A program made the position numbers and the translations under genes. Source: Ciceribacter ferrooxidans (GTDB taxonomy: Bacteria; Pseudomonadota; Alphaproteobacteria; Rhizobiales; Rhizobiaceae). Taken from it: 54,240 bases of DNA. The notes under the pieces are model-generated. The model did no database searches. It had not been told where the DNA came from and saw only the letters and a program-made list of their open reading frames with translations. Positions 18,388 through 27,589 of this stretch are shown here, in pieces. The DNA is taken from the NCBI RefSeq assembly GCF_004137355.1, contig NZ_SDVB01000425.1, positions 1 to 54,240 on the forward strand, in the 5' to 3' direction. Every line of letters begins with the position of its first letter. Position 1 is the first letter of the stretch.

Positions 18388-19293
18388 ATGATCCTCTACG
18401 GAACCAATCCGATCGCATGGTCGAACGACGACGACCGCACGCTCGGCGCCCATATCAGCCTCGACCAGTGCCTGGACGAGACGGCGAAGATCGGCTTCGA
18501 CGGCATCGAGAAAGGCCACAAGTTCCCGACGGACCCGGCAGGTCTCAAGGCGGTGCTCGAGCCGCGCGGTCTGCGCTTCGTCTCCGGCTGGCATTCGCTG
18601 AACCTGCTGACCAACTCTGTCGAGGACGAAAAGGCGGCGATGCAGCCGGCGCTCGACCTTCTGAAGGCGATGGGCTCTAAGGTCATCATCGTCTGCGAGA
18701 CCTCGAACGCCATCCACGGCAATGACGCGGTGGCCGTCAATGCCCGGCCGAAGCTCTCCGACGCCGACTGGAAGACCTTCGGCTCCGGGGTCGAGGCACT
18801 CGCGGAATATGCCGCGGGGCTGGGCATCACCCTCGTCTACCACCATCACATGGGGACGATCGTCGAGAGCGAGGAAGAGATCGACCGGCTGATGGAGAAC
18901 ACCGGGCCGCACGCCCATCTCCTCCTCGACACCGGTCACTGCCTGTTCGGCGGCGGCAACCCGGAACGGGTCGCGAAGAAGTACATGCACCGCGTCGGCC
19001 ACATCCACGCGAAGAACGTCCGTCCGGTCGTTGCGAAAGCGGTCCGTGACGAGAACCTCTCCTTTCTCGAAGGCGTGCGCCGCGGCGTCTTCACCGTCCC
19101 GGGCGATGCCGAAGGCGGCGTCGACTTCCCGCCGGTCTTGCGGATTGCGGCCGAGCATGGTTACGACGGATGGCTGGTCATCGAAGCCGAGCAGGACCCG
19201 GACGTCCGCAATCCCTTCGAATACCAGAGCCTCGGACTGAAATCGCTGAAGGCCATGGCGAAGGACGCCGGCCTGGACAAGGAGACGGCGTGA
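18388..19293 (+). CDS. iolE: Myo-inosose-2 dehydratase
   Basis: The 301-residue protein has the xylose-isomerase-like TIM-barrel sequence ([69 protein letters not shown]). The metal-binding acidic and His residues sit at the barrel mouth. It dehydrates scyllo-inosose to the trihydroxycyclohexanedione used by IolD. It starts immediately after iolD and its stop overlaps the GTG start of the next small gene, so the whole iolCDE-B block is translationally linked. Confidence 0.95.
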   Translation: MILYGTNPIAWSNDDDRTLGAHISLDQCLDETAKIGFDGIEKGHKFPTDPAGLKAVLEPRGLRFVSGWHSLNLLTNSVEDEKAAMQPALDLLKAMGSKVIIVCETSNAIHGNDAVAVNARPKLSDADWKTFGSGVEALAEYAAGLGITLVYHHHMGTIVESEEEIDRLMENTGPHAHLLLDTGHCLFGGGNPERVAKKYMHRVGHIHAKNVRPVVAKAVRDENLSFLEGVRRGVFTVPGDAEGGVDFPPVLRIAAEHGYDGWLVIEAEQDPDVRNPFEYQSLGLKSLKAMAKDAGLDKETA

Positions 19294-19535
19294 AATTTCT
19301 CGACCCGCAGCATCCCTTCTTCCGGCCGCTCTGGCTGCGCATCCTGACGGTCGTCCTTCCGGCGATCTGGGCCGTGGTCGAATGGTCGAACGGAGCGACG
19401 GGCTGGGCGATCATCTTTCTGGCCGCGGCCGGCTATGCCGGCTGGCAGCTGTTCCTGTCGCCGGACGCAAAGGCCCCGTCGACTGACGAAAAGCCTGCCG
19501 AAAGCCGGGAAACCGACAAGGGAGACGAGGCATGA
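19290..19535 (+). CDS. Small two-helix membrane protein in the iol operon
   Basis: The 81-residue protein begins at a GTG that overlaps the iolE stop (GTGA) and reads [17 protein letters not shown]. It has two predicted membrane helices (about residues 15-33 and 37-55, [19 protein letters not shown]) and a charged Pro/Glu/Lys-rich cytoplasmic tail of about 25 residues. It ends overlapping iolB by four bases. The N-terminal [13 protein letters not shown] pattern recurs in small inner-membrane proteins and in the DUF3329 segment of some kinases, but no function is known to me. Tight coupling on both sides suggests co-expression with inositol enzymes; a role in transport or anchoring is speculative. 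Confidence 0.8.
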   Translation: MKFLDPQHPFFRPLWLRILTVVLPAIWAVVEWSNGATGWAIIFLAAAGYAGWQLFLSPDAKAPSTDEKPAESRETDKGDEA

Positions 19536-20347
19536 GCGATCTTCTGCGCAAGCCGCAGGGCACGAGCGGCAAGGTTCACGACATCACGCCGGAAAGTGCG
19601 GGCTGGGGCTATGTCGGTTTCGGGCTCTATCGCCTGAAGCCCGGCGAAAAGGCAGCCGAGAAGACCGGCGAGACGGAAGTGATCCTCGTCCTCGTCGAGG
19701 GCAAGGCGGAGATTTCGGGCGGCAGCAAGGATTTCGGCGAACTCGGCGATCGCATGAACGTCTTTGAACGCAAGCCACCGCATTGCGTCTACGTGCCGGC
19801 CGGCAGCGACTGGTCGGCGACCGCGACGACGGACTGCACGCTCGCCGTCTGCACCGCACCCGCCATGCCGGGCCGCGCGGCACAGGTGATCGGGCCGGAA
19901 GGCATCGCGCTCACCGAACGCGGCAAGGGCACGAACACCCGCTATATCTATCCGATCGCCATGGAAGATCGGGACGTCGCCGACAGCCTGCTCGTCACCG
20001 AGGTCTTTACGCCGTCCGGCAACTGGTCGTCCTATCCGCCGCACCGGCACGACGAGGACAACTATCCCGAGATGACCTATCTCGAGGAGACCTATTATCA
20101 CCGCCTGAACCCGGCCCAGGGCTTCGGCTTCCAGCGCGTCTTCACCGAGGACGGCTCGCTCGACGAAACGATGGCGGTCTCCGACGGCGATGTCGTCCTG
20201 GTGCCGAAGGGGCACCACCCTTGCGGTTCGCCCTATGGCTACGAGATGTATTACCTGAACGTCATGGCGGGACCGCTCCGCAAGTGGCGGTTCAAGAACC
20301 ATCCGGACCACGACTGGATCTTCAGGCGGGACAACCCGCAAGCCTGA
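19532..20347 (+). CDS. iolB: 5-deoxy-glucuronate isomerase
   Basis: The 271-residue bicupin protein contains the C-terminal metal-binding motif YPPHRHDEDNYPEMTYLEETYYH and GDVVLVPKGHHPCG. It isomerises 5-deoxy-glucuronate to 5-dehydro-2-deoxy-gluconate, the substrate of IolC. Length is typical for IolB. It is the last of the classical iol genes in this operon, four-base overlap with the preceding small membrane gene. Confidence 0.95.
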   Translation: MSDLLRKPQGTSGKVHDITPESAGWGYVGFGLYRLKPGEKAAEKTGETEVILVLVEGKAEISGGSKDFGELGDRMNVFERKPPHCVYVPAGSDWSATATTDCTLAVCTAPAMPGRAAQVIGPEGIALTERGKGTNTRYIYPIAMEDRDVADSLLVTEVFTPSGNWSSYPPHRHDEDNYPEMTYLEETYYHRLNPAQGFGFQRVFTEDGSLDETMAVSDGDVVLVPKGHHPCGSPYGYEMYYLNVMAGPLRKWRFKNHPDHDWIFRRDNPQA

Positions 20348-20384
20348 CTTGCATTCACTGAAATCCTGCTTCTGGGAGGAAGGC

Positions 20385-21497
20385 ATGAGAGGTCTCGGAA
20401 TCGGTCTCATCGGCACCGGTTACATGGGCAAATGCCACGCGCTCGCGTGGAACAATGTCGCGAGCGTCTTCGGCGACGTGGCCCGGCCGCGGCTGGTCGC
20501 GCTCGCCGAGGTGAACGCCGAGCTTGCCGCGAAAAAGGCCGCCGAGTTCGGGTTCGAGACCGCGACCGGCAACTGGCGCGACCTGCTTGCCAATCCGGAA
20601 ATCGACGTGATCTCGGTGACGACGCCCAACGCCTTCCACCCGGAAATGGCGATCGCCGCCCTCGACGCCGGCAAGCATGTCTGGTGCGAGAAGCCGATGG
20701 CGCCCGCCTATGCCGACGCGGTCCGCATGAAGGACGCGGCGGCGAGGAGCGGCCGCACCGCCGTCATGGGCTACAACTACATCCAGAACCCGATGATCCG
20801 CCATATTCGCCGGCTGATCGACGAGGGCGCGATCGGCACCGTCAACCACGTCCGCGTCGAGATGGATGAGGATTTCATGGCCGATCCCTTCGTGCCCTTC
20901 TACTGGAAGAGCGAGGCCGCCTCCGGCTACGGCGCCCTCGACGATTTCGCCGTCCATCCGCTTTCGCTGCTCTTCACGCTCTTCGGCCATGTCGGGACGG
21001 TCGTCGCCGATCTCGTGAAACCCTATGCGGAGCGGCCCCTGAAGGAGGGCGGAAACCGGGCGGTGGAGAACCACGACGTCGCAAGCGTCCTGATGACGCT
21101 CGAGGGCGGCATCTCGGCGGTTCTGATGGCGAACCGTTCCGCCTGGGGCCGCAAGGGGCGCATAGCCCTTCAGATCTTCGGCTCGGCGGGCACGATCCTC
21201 TTCGACCAGGAACGGATGAACGAGTTCCAGATCTACGAGGCGGGCGGCCGGGCGGAGGAGCAGGGGTTCCGCACAGTGCTCGCCGCACCCCACCATCCGC
21301 CCTACGACCGCTTCATTCCCGCGCCCGGCCACGGCCTCGGCTTCAACGATTTGAAGGTGATCGAATGCCGCGAACTGATCGCCGCGATCGGCGGCGACAA
21401 GGCCCATGTCATCGACTTCGAGGACGGGCTGAGGATCGAGCAGTCCGTCCATGCCATGGCACGCTCCTTCGCCGAGCGGCGATGGGTCGCCGTCTGA
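20385..21497 (+). CDS. Second Gfo/Idh/MocA oxidoreductase of the iol operon
   Basis: The 370-residue protein has a Rossmann N-terminus (GIGLIGTGYMGKCHALAWNN), catalytic Lys in WCEKPMA, and a C-terminal domain with FYWKSEAASGYGALDDFAVHPL. These are features of the inositol/scyllo-inositol dehydrogenase branch, distinct from iolG upstream. The start at 20385 follows GGGAGGAAGG. It lies 37 bp after iolB on the same strand. It probably handles another inositol isomer or its keto derivative (the S. meliloti iol operon also carries such a gene, iolY), but substrate cannot be assigned from sequence. Confidence 0.85.
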   Translation: MRGLGIGLIGTGYMGKCHALAWNNVASVFGDVARPRLVALAEVNAELAAKKAAEFGFETATGNWRDLLANPEIDVISVTTPNAFHPEMAIAALDAGKHVWCEKPMAPAYADAVRMKDAAARSGRTAVMGYNYIQNPMIRHIRRLIDEGAIGTVNHVRVEMDEDFMADPFVPFYWKSEAASGYGALDDFAVHPLSLLFTLFGHVGTVVADLVKPYAERPLKEGGNRAVENHDVASVLMTLEGGISAVLMANRSAWGRKGRIALQIFGSAGTILFDQERMNEFQIYEAGGRAEEQGFRTVLAAPHHPPYDRFIPAPGHGLGFNDLKVIECRELIAAIGGDKAHVIDFEDGLRIEQSVHAMARSFAERRWVAV

Positions 21498-21531
21498 CGG
21501 CCGCAGCAGAAAGACATCCTCGAGCGCAGGT

Positions 21532-22962
21532 TCACCCCTTGATGCAGACGAGCGGGGAAAGCTTCGCCACCCGGCGGGCAAGTCCCGCCTTCTCGGCGGC
21601 CACCACCACGGCGCCCACGTCCTTGTAGGCGCCGGGCGCTTCTTCCGCGACCCCGCGCATCGACGGGCTGCAAATGATGATGCCGCGGCGGGCCAGTTCT
21701 TCGACCACCTGGCGGCCACCCCACTGTTTGGCCGCCGCATGGCGCGACAAGGCCCGACCGGCACCATGGCAGGCGGAGGAGAAGGACTTCTCCTCGCTCG
21801 TCGCAAGGCCGGCCAGCACGTAGGAATTGGTCCCCATGCTGCCGCCGATCAGCACCGGCTGACCCACCGCCTTCAGCGCATCGGGCAGATCGGGATGGCC
21901 CGGGCCGAGGGCGCGTGTCGCCCCCTTGCGGTGGACATGCAGGCTGCGGAGCCTGCCGTCGACCTCGTGCTCTTCCACCTTGCAGGTGTTGTGCGACACG
22001 TCGAAAAGCAGCATGAGTTCGTTGCCGGGGAAGAAGTGCCGGAAAATCCGCCGCGTGAAATGGCCGAGGATCTCGCGATTGGCGAGCGCGCAGTTGATGC
22101 CGGCGCGCATGGCCCCGATGTAGCGCCGACCCGCGTCGGAGTTGATCGGCGCGCAGGCGAGCTCCTTGTCCGGCAGGATAATGCCGGCCTCCTTCGCCGC
22201 GCCGACCATTTCGAGCAGGAAGTCGCTGCCGATCTGATGACCGAGGCCGCGCGAACCGCAATGGATCGTGACGACGACCTCACCGACCTGCAGTCCGAAG
22301 ATGCGTGCCGCTTCCGGGTCGTAGATCTCGTCGATCGCCTGCACTTCGAGATAGTGGTTGCCGGAGCCCAGCGTTCCCATCTCGCGGCGCTGTCGTTCCT
22401 TGGCACGGTTGGAGACGAATTCCGGCCGCGCGCCGGCCATGCGGCCGTTTTCCTCGATACGTTCGAGATCGCGTTCCTCGCCCCAGCCCCTGTCGACCGC
22501 CCAGCGCGCACCGCCCCGCAGCATGTCGTCCATCTCGATGTCGTCGAGGCTGATCGTGCTTTCACTGCCGACACCGGCCGGGATGTCGCGGTAGAGCGCC
22601 TGGGCAAGGCCATGCGCGACCCGTTTCAGGTCTTCGACGGGAATGCCGGTCAGCATGGTGCGCACGCCGCAGGAGATATCGAACCCGACGCCGCCCGCCG
22701 AAACGATGCCGCCGTGATCGGCGTCGAAGGCGGCGACCCCGCCGATCGGGAAGCCGTAGCCCCAATGGGCATCCGGCATGGCGTAGGAGGCTCCGACGAT
22801 GCCCGGCAGCGATGCGACGTTGGAGGCTTGCAGATGGACCTTCTCGTCCATCCCCTGGATCAGCGCCTCGTCGGCATAGATGATCGCCGGAACGCGCATG
22901 GCGCCCGTCGGCTCGATGCGCCATGTGAACGGGTCAACTTGGGTGAAACGTGCCGGATCCAT
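21532..22962 (-). CDS. rtcB: RNA-splicing ligase RtcB
   Basis: The 476-residue protein has the RtcB signature in order: MPDAHWGYGFPIGGVAA, GGVGFDISCGVR (metal-binding Cys), GSGNHYLEVQ, IHCGSRGLGHQ, FDVSHNTC, and the GMP-accepting His in FSSACHGAGRALSR. It joins 2',3'-cyclic phosphate or 3'-phosphate RNA ends to 5'-OH ends using GTP and Mn2+. The ATG at 22962 follows GGGAGG at five bases; a GTG two codons upstream is closer to the Shine-Dalgarno and less likely. It is encoded 11 bp downstream of archease. No RtcA or RtcR is visible. The convergent iol operon ends 34 bp away. Confidence 0.95.
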   Translation of the reverse strand: MDPARFTQVDPFTWRIEPTGAMRVPAIIYADEALIQGMDEKVHLQASNVASLPGIVGASYAMPDAHWGYGFPIGGVAAFDADHGGIVSAGGVGFDISCGVRTMLTGIPVEDLKRVAHGLAQALYRDIPAGVGSESTISLDDIEMDDMLRGGARWAVDRGWGEERDLERIEENGRMAGARPEFVSNRAKERQRREMGTLGSGNHYLEVQAIDEIYDPEAARIFGLQVGEVVVTIHCGSRGLGHQIGSDFLLEMVGAAKEAGIILPDKELACAPINSDAGRRYIGAMRAGINCALANREILGHFTRRIFRHFFPGNELMLLFDVSHNTCKVEEHEVDGRLRSLHVHRKGATRALGPGHPDLPDALKAVGQPVLIGGSMGTNSYVLAGLATSEEKSFSSACHGAGRALSRHAAAKQWGGRQVVEELARRGIIICSPSMRGVAEEAPGAYKDVGAVVVAAEKAGLARRVAKLSPLVCIKG

Positions 22963-22973
22963 TGCCACCTCCC

Positions 22974-23417
22974 TCAGACGTCGACAATGCAGGCGGCGGA
23001 CCAGCTGCCGTCAGCGGCCTGTTCCACCTGTAACTCGCCATAGGTCGCCCCCTTGGGTTCCGCCGCCGGCGCATGCCGCAGCACGTCAACCGGTTCGCCC
23101 CAGAGCGTGCCGTTCAGGAGGTCTCCGTCGATCCTGACCTCGAAGCGGCTGAAGAGCATTCGACGGACCGCCATTTCGTAGATGACGGCGTTGAGCCACT
23201 CCACCAAGAGCAGGTCGAGGGCCGGCGCCCTGCATTCGACCTCAACCGAGGTTCTGGCTTCGACCGGTTCGTCTGTCACCGCCGCCGTCAGCGCAAGGGC
23301 GGCCTGTTCGAAGGCGTCTGCCGGGGTCGTGCCGAAGCCGCGCACGCCGACATCCGCGTCATGCGGGAAGAGCTCCCACATGCGGGCCGGCCCGGTCTTC
23401 TGCCCATGCCCTTCCAT
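22974..23417 (-). CDS. Archease, RtcB activator
   Basis: The 147-residue protein reads MWELFPHDADVGVRGFGTT near the start (the archease HxADxGxxG motif with metal-ligand Asp) and later LLLVEWLNAVIYEM. It ends with an acidic and small-residue-rich strand (SWSAACIVDV), as in archease proteins. Archease helps RtcB accept GTP and turn over. The gene is directly upstream of rtcB on the same strand, so the pair forms a two-gene RNA repair operon. The first 12 residues before MWELF may be an extension or an early start. Confidence 0.9.
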   Translation of the reverse strand: MEGHGQKTGPARMWELFPHDADVGVRGFGTTPADAFEQAALALTAAVTDEPVEARTSVEVECRAPALDLLLVEWLNAVIYEMAVRRMLFSRFEVRIDGDLLNGTLWGEPVDVLRHAPAAEPKGATYGELQVEQAADGSWSAACIVDV

Positions 23418-23551
23418 CGCCGCCTCCGGGCCGGATCGACACCCGACCCCGTGTCCTGCACATTCCTTCTATTAGCTCTATCAAAAATAGACGACGGTTC
23501 CTACCTTCGCGCATTGATGTCCGTCAAACGTCGACCTCTGCCAAACGCACG

Positions 23552-23614
23552 CAAAAACAAAAGGCGGCGCCGGGGCGCCGCCAGTCGGTCTGACGGGGAG
23601 GAGAGCGTCAGACC
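23552..23614 (-). terminator. Tandem hairpins and terminator after the inositol ABC operon
   Basis: On the minus strand, GGCGGCGCC (rc of 23574-23582) pairs with GGCGCCGCC (rc of 23563-23571) and is followed by TTTTGTTTTTG (23552-23562), a strong Rho-independent terminator. Just before it, GGTCTGACG/CGTCAGACC (23587-23595/23606-23614) forms another stem that contains the iatP stop codon. Confidence 0.88.
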
Positions 23615-24636
23615 TTACGCTTCTTCTGGCGATAAACGTCGGCGACGACGGCGGCAACGATGATCATGCCCTTGATGATTTCCTGGTAATAGGCGTCGAC
23701 GCGCAGGAAGGTGAAGCCGGAGGTCATCACCCCGAGGATGATCGTGCCGATCACCGTTCCGGTGATGCGGCCGGCGCCGCCCGAGAGCGAGGTGCCGCCG
23801 ATGACGGCCGCCGCGATCGCGTCGAGCTCGTACATCACGCCCATGCCGGCCTGCGCGGTCTGGGCGCGTGCCGCGGTGACGACGCCCGCGAGACCCGCCA
23901 GCATGCCGGCGATCGCATAGACCTTGATCAGGTGCTTTTCGACGTTGATACCGGAGACGCGGGCGGCCTGCACGTTGGCGCCGATCGCATAGGTGAACTT
24001 GCCGTAGCGGGTGTAGCGCAGCGCGATGTGGAAGATCAGCGCGACGACGAGGAAGACGATCACCGGCCAGACACCCGTACCGATGAAGTTGAACTGGTCG
24101 GTGAGGCCCGAAACCGGCTGGCCCTTGGTGTACCACTTCGAAATGCCGCGCGCCGTCACCATCATGCCGAGGGTGGCGATGAAGGGCGGGATCTTCGTCC
24201 TTGCGATCAGTTGTCCGTTGATGAAGCCGGCGAGGAGGCCGATCAGGATGCCGGCGCCGATCGGAATGAAGAAGGGCAGGTCGGTGAGGTTCGGATAGAG
24301 CGCCCGCGACCAGGTCGATGCCTGGGCAAGGCTCGCGGTGAACATCGCCGTCATGCCGACGACGGAGCCCGACGACAGATCGATGCCGCCGGTGATGATG
24401 ACCTGCGTCACGCCGACGGAGATGATGCCGATCACCGATACCTGCAGGATCATGATGGTCAGGCGCTGCGGATTCATCAGGAAGCTCTGGCCGACGAACA
24501 GCCAGCCGAGCAGTTCGAACACGAGCGCGATGCCGATCAGCACGAGGAAGATATTCGCCTCGGGCGGCATACGGCGCGTGCGCGGCTGCCCCGTCTTCAG
24601 GTCCACATCGCCCTTGGTCGCGGTCTGTTGGTTCAT
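23608..24636 (-). CDS. iatP: Inositol-type sugar ABC transporter permease
   Basis: The 342-residue membrane protein has about ten hydrophobic segments and the RbsC/BPD_transp_2 signature: ISVGVTQVIITGGIDLSSGS, GLLAGFINGQLIARTKIPPFIATLGMM and GIGGTSLSGGAGRITGT-like loops. It forms the membrane channel of a CUT2-type transporter with IatA and IbpA. Assignment to inositol rests on position: it closes the ibpA-iatA-iatP operon next to the iol genes, with an IolR-type operator upstream. A ribose-type substrate cannot be excluded by sequence alone. Confidence 0.88.
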   Translation of the reverse strand: MNQQTATKGDVDLKTGQPRTRRMPPEANIFLVLIGIALVFELLGWLFVGQSFLMNPQRLTIMILQVSVIGIISVGVTQVIITGGIDLSSGSVVGMTAMFTASLAQASTWSRALYPNLTDLPFFIPIGAGILIGLLAGFINGQLIARTKIPPFIATLGMMVTARGISKWYTKGQPVSGLTDQFNFIGTGVWPVIVFLVVALIFHIALRYTRYGKFTYAIGANVQAARVSGINVEKHLIKVYAIAGMLAGLAGVVTAARAQTAQAGMGVMYELDAIAAAVIGGTSLSGGAGRITGTVIGTIILGVMTSGFTFLRVDAYYQEIIKGMIIVAAVVADVYRQKKRKV

Positions 24637-24665
24637 TCTAACCTCCCTGTCGGTCCCGAACGGCG

Positions 24666-26204
24666 TCAGCGCGACGCCAGGTCCATGACCTTGATCTGTG
24701 TGGCTTCCGCCCGGTCGAGGAAGCCGGTGACGCGTCCCTCGTGCATCACCATGATGCGGTCGCTCATGCCGAGAACCTCGGGCATTTCCGATGAAATCAT
24801 GATGACCGCGACGCCCTTCCGGGTCATCTCGGTGACCAAGCGATGGATCTCGGCCTTGGCGCCGACGTCGATCCCGCGGGTCGGCTCGTCGAGGATCAGG
24901 ATGCGTGGATCGGTCAGCATCCAGCGGCCGATCAGCACTTTCTGTTGGTTGCCGCCTGAAAGATTTTCGATGCGCTCATCGAGGCTCGGGGTCTTGACTC
25001 TGAGCTTGCGGCACATCTCTTCGCAATCGGCCGAAAGCTCGGCCTGCTGGACAAAGCCGTTCCGGACATAGCGGTCCTGGAGGACCGCGAGCTGCATGTT
25101 TTCGAGCACGCTGAGGATCAGCAGGCAGCCGGTATCCTTGCGGTCTTCGGTCAGGAACGCCATGCGGTGGCGGATTGCTTCCGTAGGGCTGTCGATCGCG
25201 ACGTGCTTGCCGTCGATCGCGATCTCGCCGGAGGAGGCGGGCGTCACGCCGAAGAGCGTCTCGGCGACATTCGACCGGCCCGAGCCGACGAGGCCGGCGA
25301 CGCCGAGAATCTCGCCGGCGCGCACGTCGAAGGAAACGTCCTTGAACACGCCGTCGAGCGTCAGGTTCTTGACCGACAGCACGACCTCGCCGAGCGGAAC
25401 GTCTTCCTTCGGGAACATCTGGGTGATCTCGCGGCCGACCATCATGCGGATGATGTCGTCGCGGGTGACGTCGGTCGATGCGTGCGTGCCGATATACTTG
25501 CCGTCACGGAAGACGGAGAACTCGTCGGCGATCTCGAAGAGCTCGTTCATCTTGTGGGTGATGTAGACGATGCCGATGCCTTGCGCGCGCAGGTCGCGGA
25601 TGATCCGGAAGAGGTGCTCCACTTCGCGCTCGGTCAGCGCGGAGGTCGGCTCGTCCATGATGAGGACGTCGGATTCATAGGAGACCGCCTTGGCGATCTC
25701 GACCATCTGGCGGTTGGCGACGGAAAGCTCGCCGACCGGCGTCTCCGGATGGATCGATATGTTGAGGCGGTCGAAGAGTGCCGCCGTCCGGCGGTGCATC
25801 TCGGCATGGTCGATGAAGCCGAAGCGGTTCAGCGGCTCGCGGCGGATCCAGATATTCTCCGCAACCGTCATGTAGGACATCAGGTTCAGTTCCTGATGGA
25901 TCATGGCGATGCCGTTTTCCAGTGCGTCGAGCGGCGAATTGAGCTCGATTTCGGCACCTTTCAGCCGCACCGTTCCCTGGTCGGGCTGGTAGATGCCGGC
26001 GAGGATCTTCATGAGCGTCGACTTGCCGGCGCCGTTTTCGCCCATCAGCGCATGCACGCTGCCGCGTTTCAGGCGGAAGGACACGTCGTCCAGGGCGACG
26101 ACACCCGGGAATTCCTTGCGCACACCTTCGGCGACCAGAAGATATTCGGCGTTCGGAACGGCACCGCTCTTGCGGACGGCGGCCATGGTGGACGGACTGA
26201 CCAT
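24666..26204 (-). CDS. iatA: Inositol-type sugar ABC transporter ATPase (two nucleotide-binding domains)
   Basis: The 512-residue CUT2 ATPase carries two ABC domains. The first has Walker [10 protein letters not shown], a signature reading [15 protein letters not shown], and Walker [12 protein letters not shown]. The second has a degenerate Walker A ([12 protein letters not shown]) as usual in RbsA-like proteins, a canonical [15 protein letters not shown], and [14 protein letters not shown]. It powers uptake through IatP. The start at 26204 follows GGGAGGAG; six extra codons upstream are less likely. Confidence 0.92.
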   Translation of the reverse strand: MVSPSTMAAVRKSGAVPNAEYLLVAEGVRKEFPGVVALDDVSFRLKRGSVHALMGENGAGKSTLMKILAGIYQPDQGTVRLKGAEIELNSPLDALENGIAMIHQELNLMSYMTVAENIWIRREPLNRFGFIDHAEMHRRTAALFDRLNISIHPETPVGELSVANRQMVEIAKAVSYESDVLIMDEPTSALTEREVEHLFRIIRDLRAQGIGIVYITHKMNELFEIADEFSVFRDGKYIGTHASTDVTRDDIIRMMVGREITQMFPKEDVPLGEVVLSVKNLTLDGVFKDVSFDVRAGEILGVAGLVGSGRSNVAETLFGVTPASSGEIAIDGKHVAIDSPTEAIRHRMAFLTEDRKDTGCLLILSVLENMQLAVLQDRYVRNGFVQQAELSADCEEMCRKLRVKTPSLDERIENLSGGNQQKVLIGRWMLTDPRILILDEPTRGIDVGAKAEIHRLVTEMTRKGVAVIMISSEMPEVLGMSDRIMVMHEGRVTGFLDRAEATQIKVMDLASR

Positions 26205-26272
26205 CGCGACTTCTCCTCCCAAAGTATCGGGAATGCGGGCGAACCCGCATTCCCGGAGTCTCGCTGGCGAGA

Positions 26273-27202
26273 TCAGTTCTTCGCCTGATAGTCCTTGAGG
26301 TTTTCCGGGGTGACGAGCTCGAAGGGAATATAGACCTTCTTCTCGACTGCTTCACCCTTGGCGAGCTTGAGGGCGGCATCGACCGAGCCCTTGCCCTGGC
26401 CGGCGGCGTTCTGGAATACGGTGACGTCGAGGTCGCCGGCTTCCATGGCTGCGAGCGCGTCCTGCGTGGCGTCGACACCGGCGACCACGTAGTCCTTCAT
26501 GTCCTTGCCGGCGGCCTTGAGCGCCTGGATCGCGCCGATCGCCATTTCGTCGTTATTGGCGATGACGGCATTGAACTCGAGACCGGCGGAAAGCCAGTTG
26601 GTCACGAGGTCGGCGCCCTGGGTACGCGACCAGTTGGCCGTCTGCTCTTCGACGATCTCGATTCCCTTGCACTCGTCGGTCGCGACGACGTCCTTCACGT
26701 CCTGGGTCCGCATGCGGGCGGCCTGGTTGGAGAGCTCGCCCATCATCACCACGGCCTTGCCCTTGCCGCCGAGCAGACGGCAGACTTCCTTGGTTTCGAG
26801 CGTGCCGGACTCGGCTTCGTTCGAGGCGACGAAGGCCTGCTTTTCCGGGAGTTCGTTGACGTTGACCGGCTCGCGGTTGACGTAGACGAGCGCAACACCG
26901 GCATCGGCGGCGATCTTCGACATCGCGGCGGTGGCGTCGGTATCGACCGGGTTGACGATGATCGCGTCGACGCCGGCGGCGATGAAGTTCTGGATCTGGC
27001 TCTGCTGCTTGGCGACGTCGTTCTGGGCGTCTTCGATCTGCAGGGTCACGCCGTCGAGCGTCTTGGCGTAGTCGGACATGCCGTTGCGCAGGACGGTCAG
27101 GAAGTTGTCGTCGAACAGCGCCATGGAGACGCCGATGGTTTCCGCGTGGGCGGCCGTACCCATCAGGACGGACAGCGCAGCGCCAAGAATGTACTTCTTC
27201 AT
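26273..27202 (-). CDS. ibpA: Periplasmic inositol-binding protein
   Basis: The 309-residue protein has a signal peptide ([20 protein letters not shown]) and the type-1 periplasmic binding fold of ribose/inositol binders: [49 protein letters not shown]-type segments, and [23 protein letters not shown]. It feeds IatAP. The start at 27202 is preceded by GAGGAGGAAAG; the frame is open further upstream but has no coding character. First gene of the transport operon. An exact GGAA-N6-TTCC palindrome lies 242 bp upstream. Confidence 0.9.
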   Translation of the reverse strand: MKKYILGAALSVLMGTAAHAETIGVSMALFDDNFLTVLRNGMSDYAKTLDGVTLQIEDAQNDVAKQQSQIQNFIAAGVDAIIVNPVDTDATAAMSKIAADAGVALVYVNREPVNVNELPEKQAFVASNEAESGTLETKEVCRLLGGKGKAVVMMGELSNQAARMRTQDVKDVVATDECKGIEIVEEQTANWSRTQGADLVTNWLSAGLEFNAVIANNDEMAIGAIQALKAAGKDMKDYVVAGVDATQDALAAMEAGDLDVTVFQNAAGQGKGSVDAALKLAKGEAVEKKVYIPFELVTPENLKDYQAKN

Positions 27203-27443
27203 TTCTTTCCTCCTCAGTGGTGCCCGGCTGCACCTTGTTCCTGCCGGAAGCCGGATTTTCCGGCCCTGTGCATTCGGCCCGCGCTCCCCACGCGATGTGC
27301 AAAACGGAATAAACAGACCGTGCGCGTCAAAATGCAGATAATTTATTCCATTTTTTGCGGAGGCCGTCAACGGGCGAATGGGGGACTGCGGCAAAGAATC
27401 CGGAGAATCGTGGAAAGGAGCGTGATGGGTGCCGGGAGTGCCT

Positions 27444-27457
27444 GGAATTCCTGTTCC
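27444..27457. promoter_or_regulatory. IolR-type operator upstream of ibpA
   Basis: GGAATTCCTGTTCC matches GGAA-N6-TTCC exactly. Between it and ibpA, GGAATAAA (27306-27313) and TTTATTCC (27342-27349) form a further widely spaced inverted pair. The sites place the transporter in the same regulon as iolG and iolCDEB. Confidence 0.7.
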
Positions 27458-27522
27458 ATTTTCAGGGGATGACACCGCGGGGAAGGTAGCCGCCGCAGCG
27501 GTCCCACGCGATCAGGCACGGC

Positions 27523-27551
27523 AAAAAGCCCCGCGACCGGGTCGCGGGGCT
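27523..27551 (-). terminator. Rho-independent terminator of the afu-like operon
   Basis: On the minus strand AGCCCCGCGACC pairs exactly with GGTCGCGGGGCT (27540-27551 with 27527-27538), single-base loop, followed by TTTT. It lies about 40 bp after the phosphatase stop. Confidence 0.88.
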
Positions 27552-27589
27552 GTATCATTCTTCGGCGTCGGCCGGGCTTCGGGCCGCGA

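Noticed and set aside
27203-27475. A 91-residue N-terminal extension of IbpA
   Set aside because: It would bury the signal peptide and cover the promoter with the IolR-type site; the ATG at 27202 has a strong Shine-Dalgarno.
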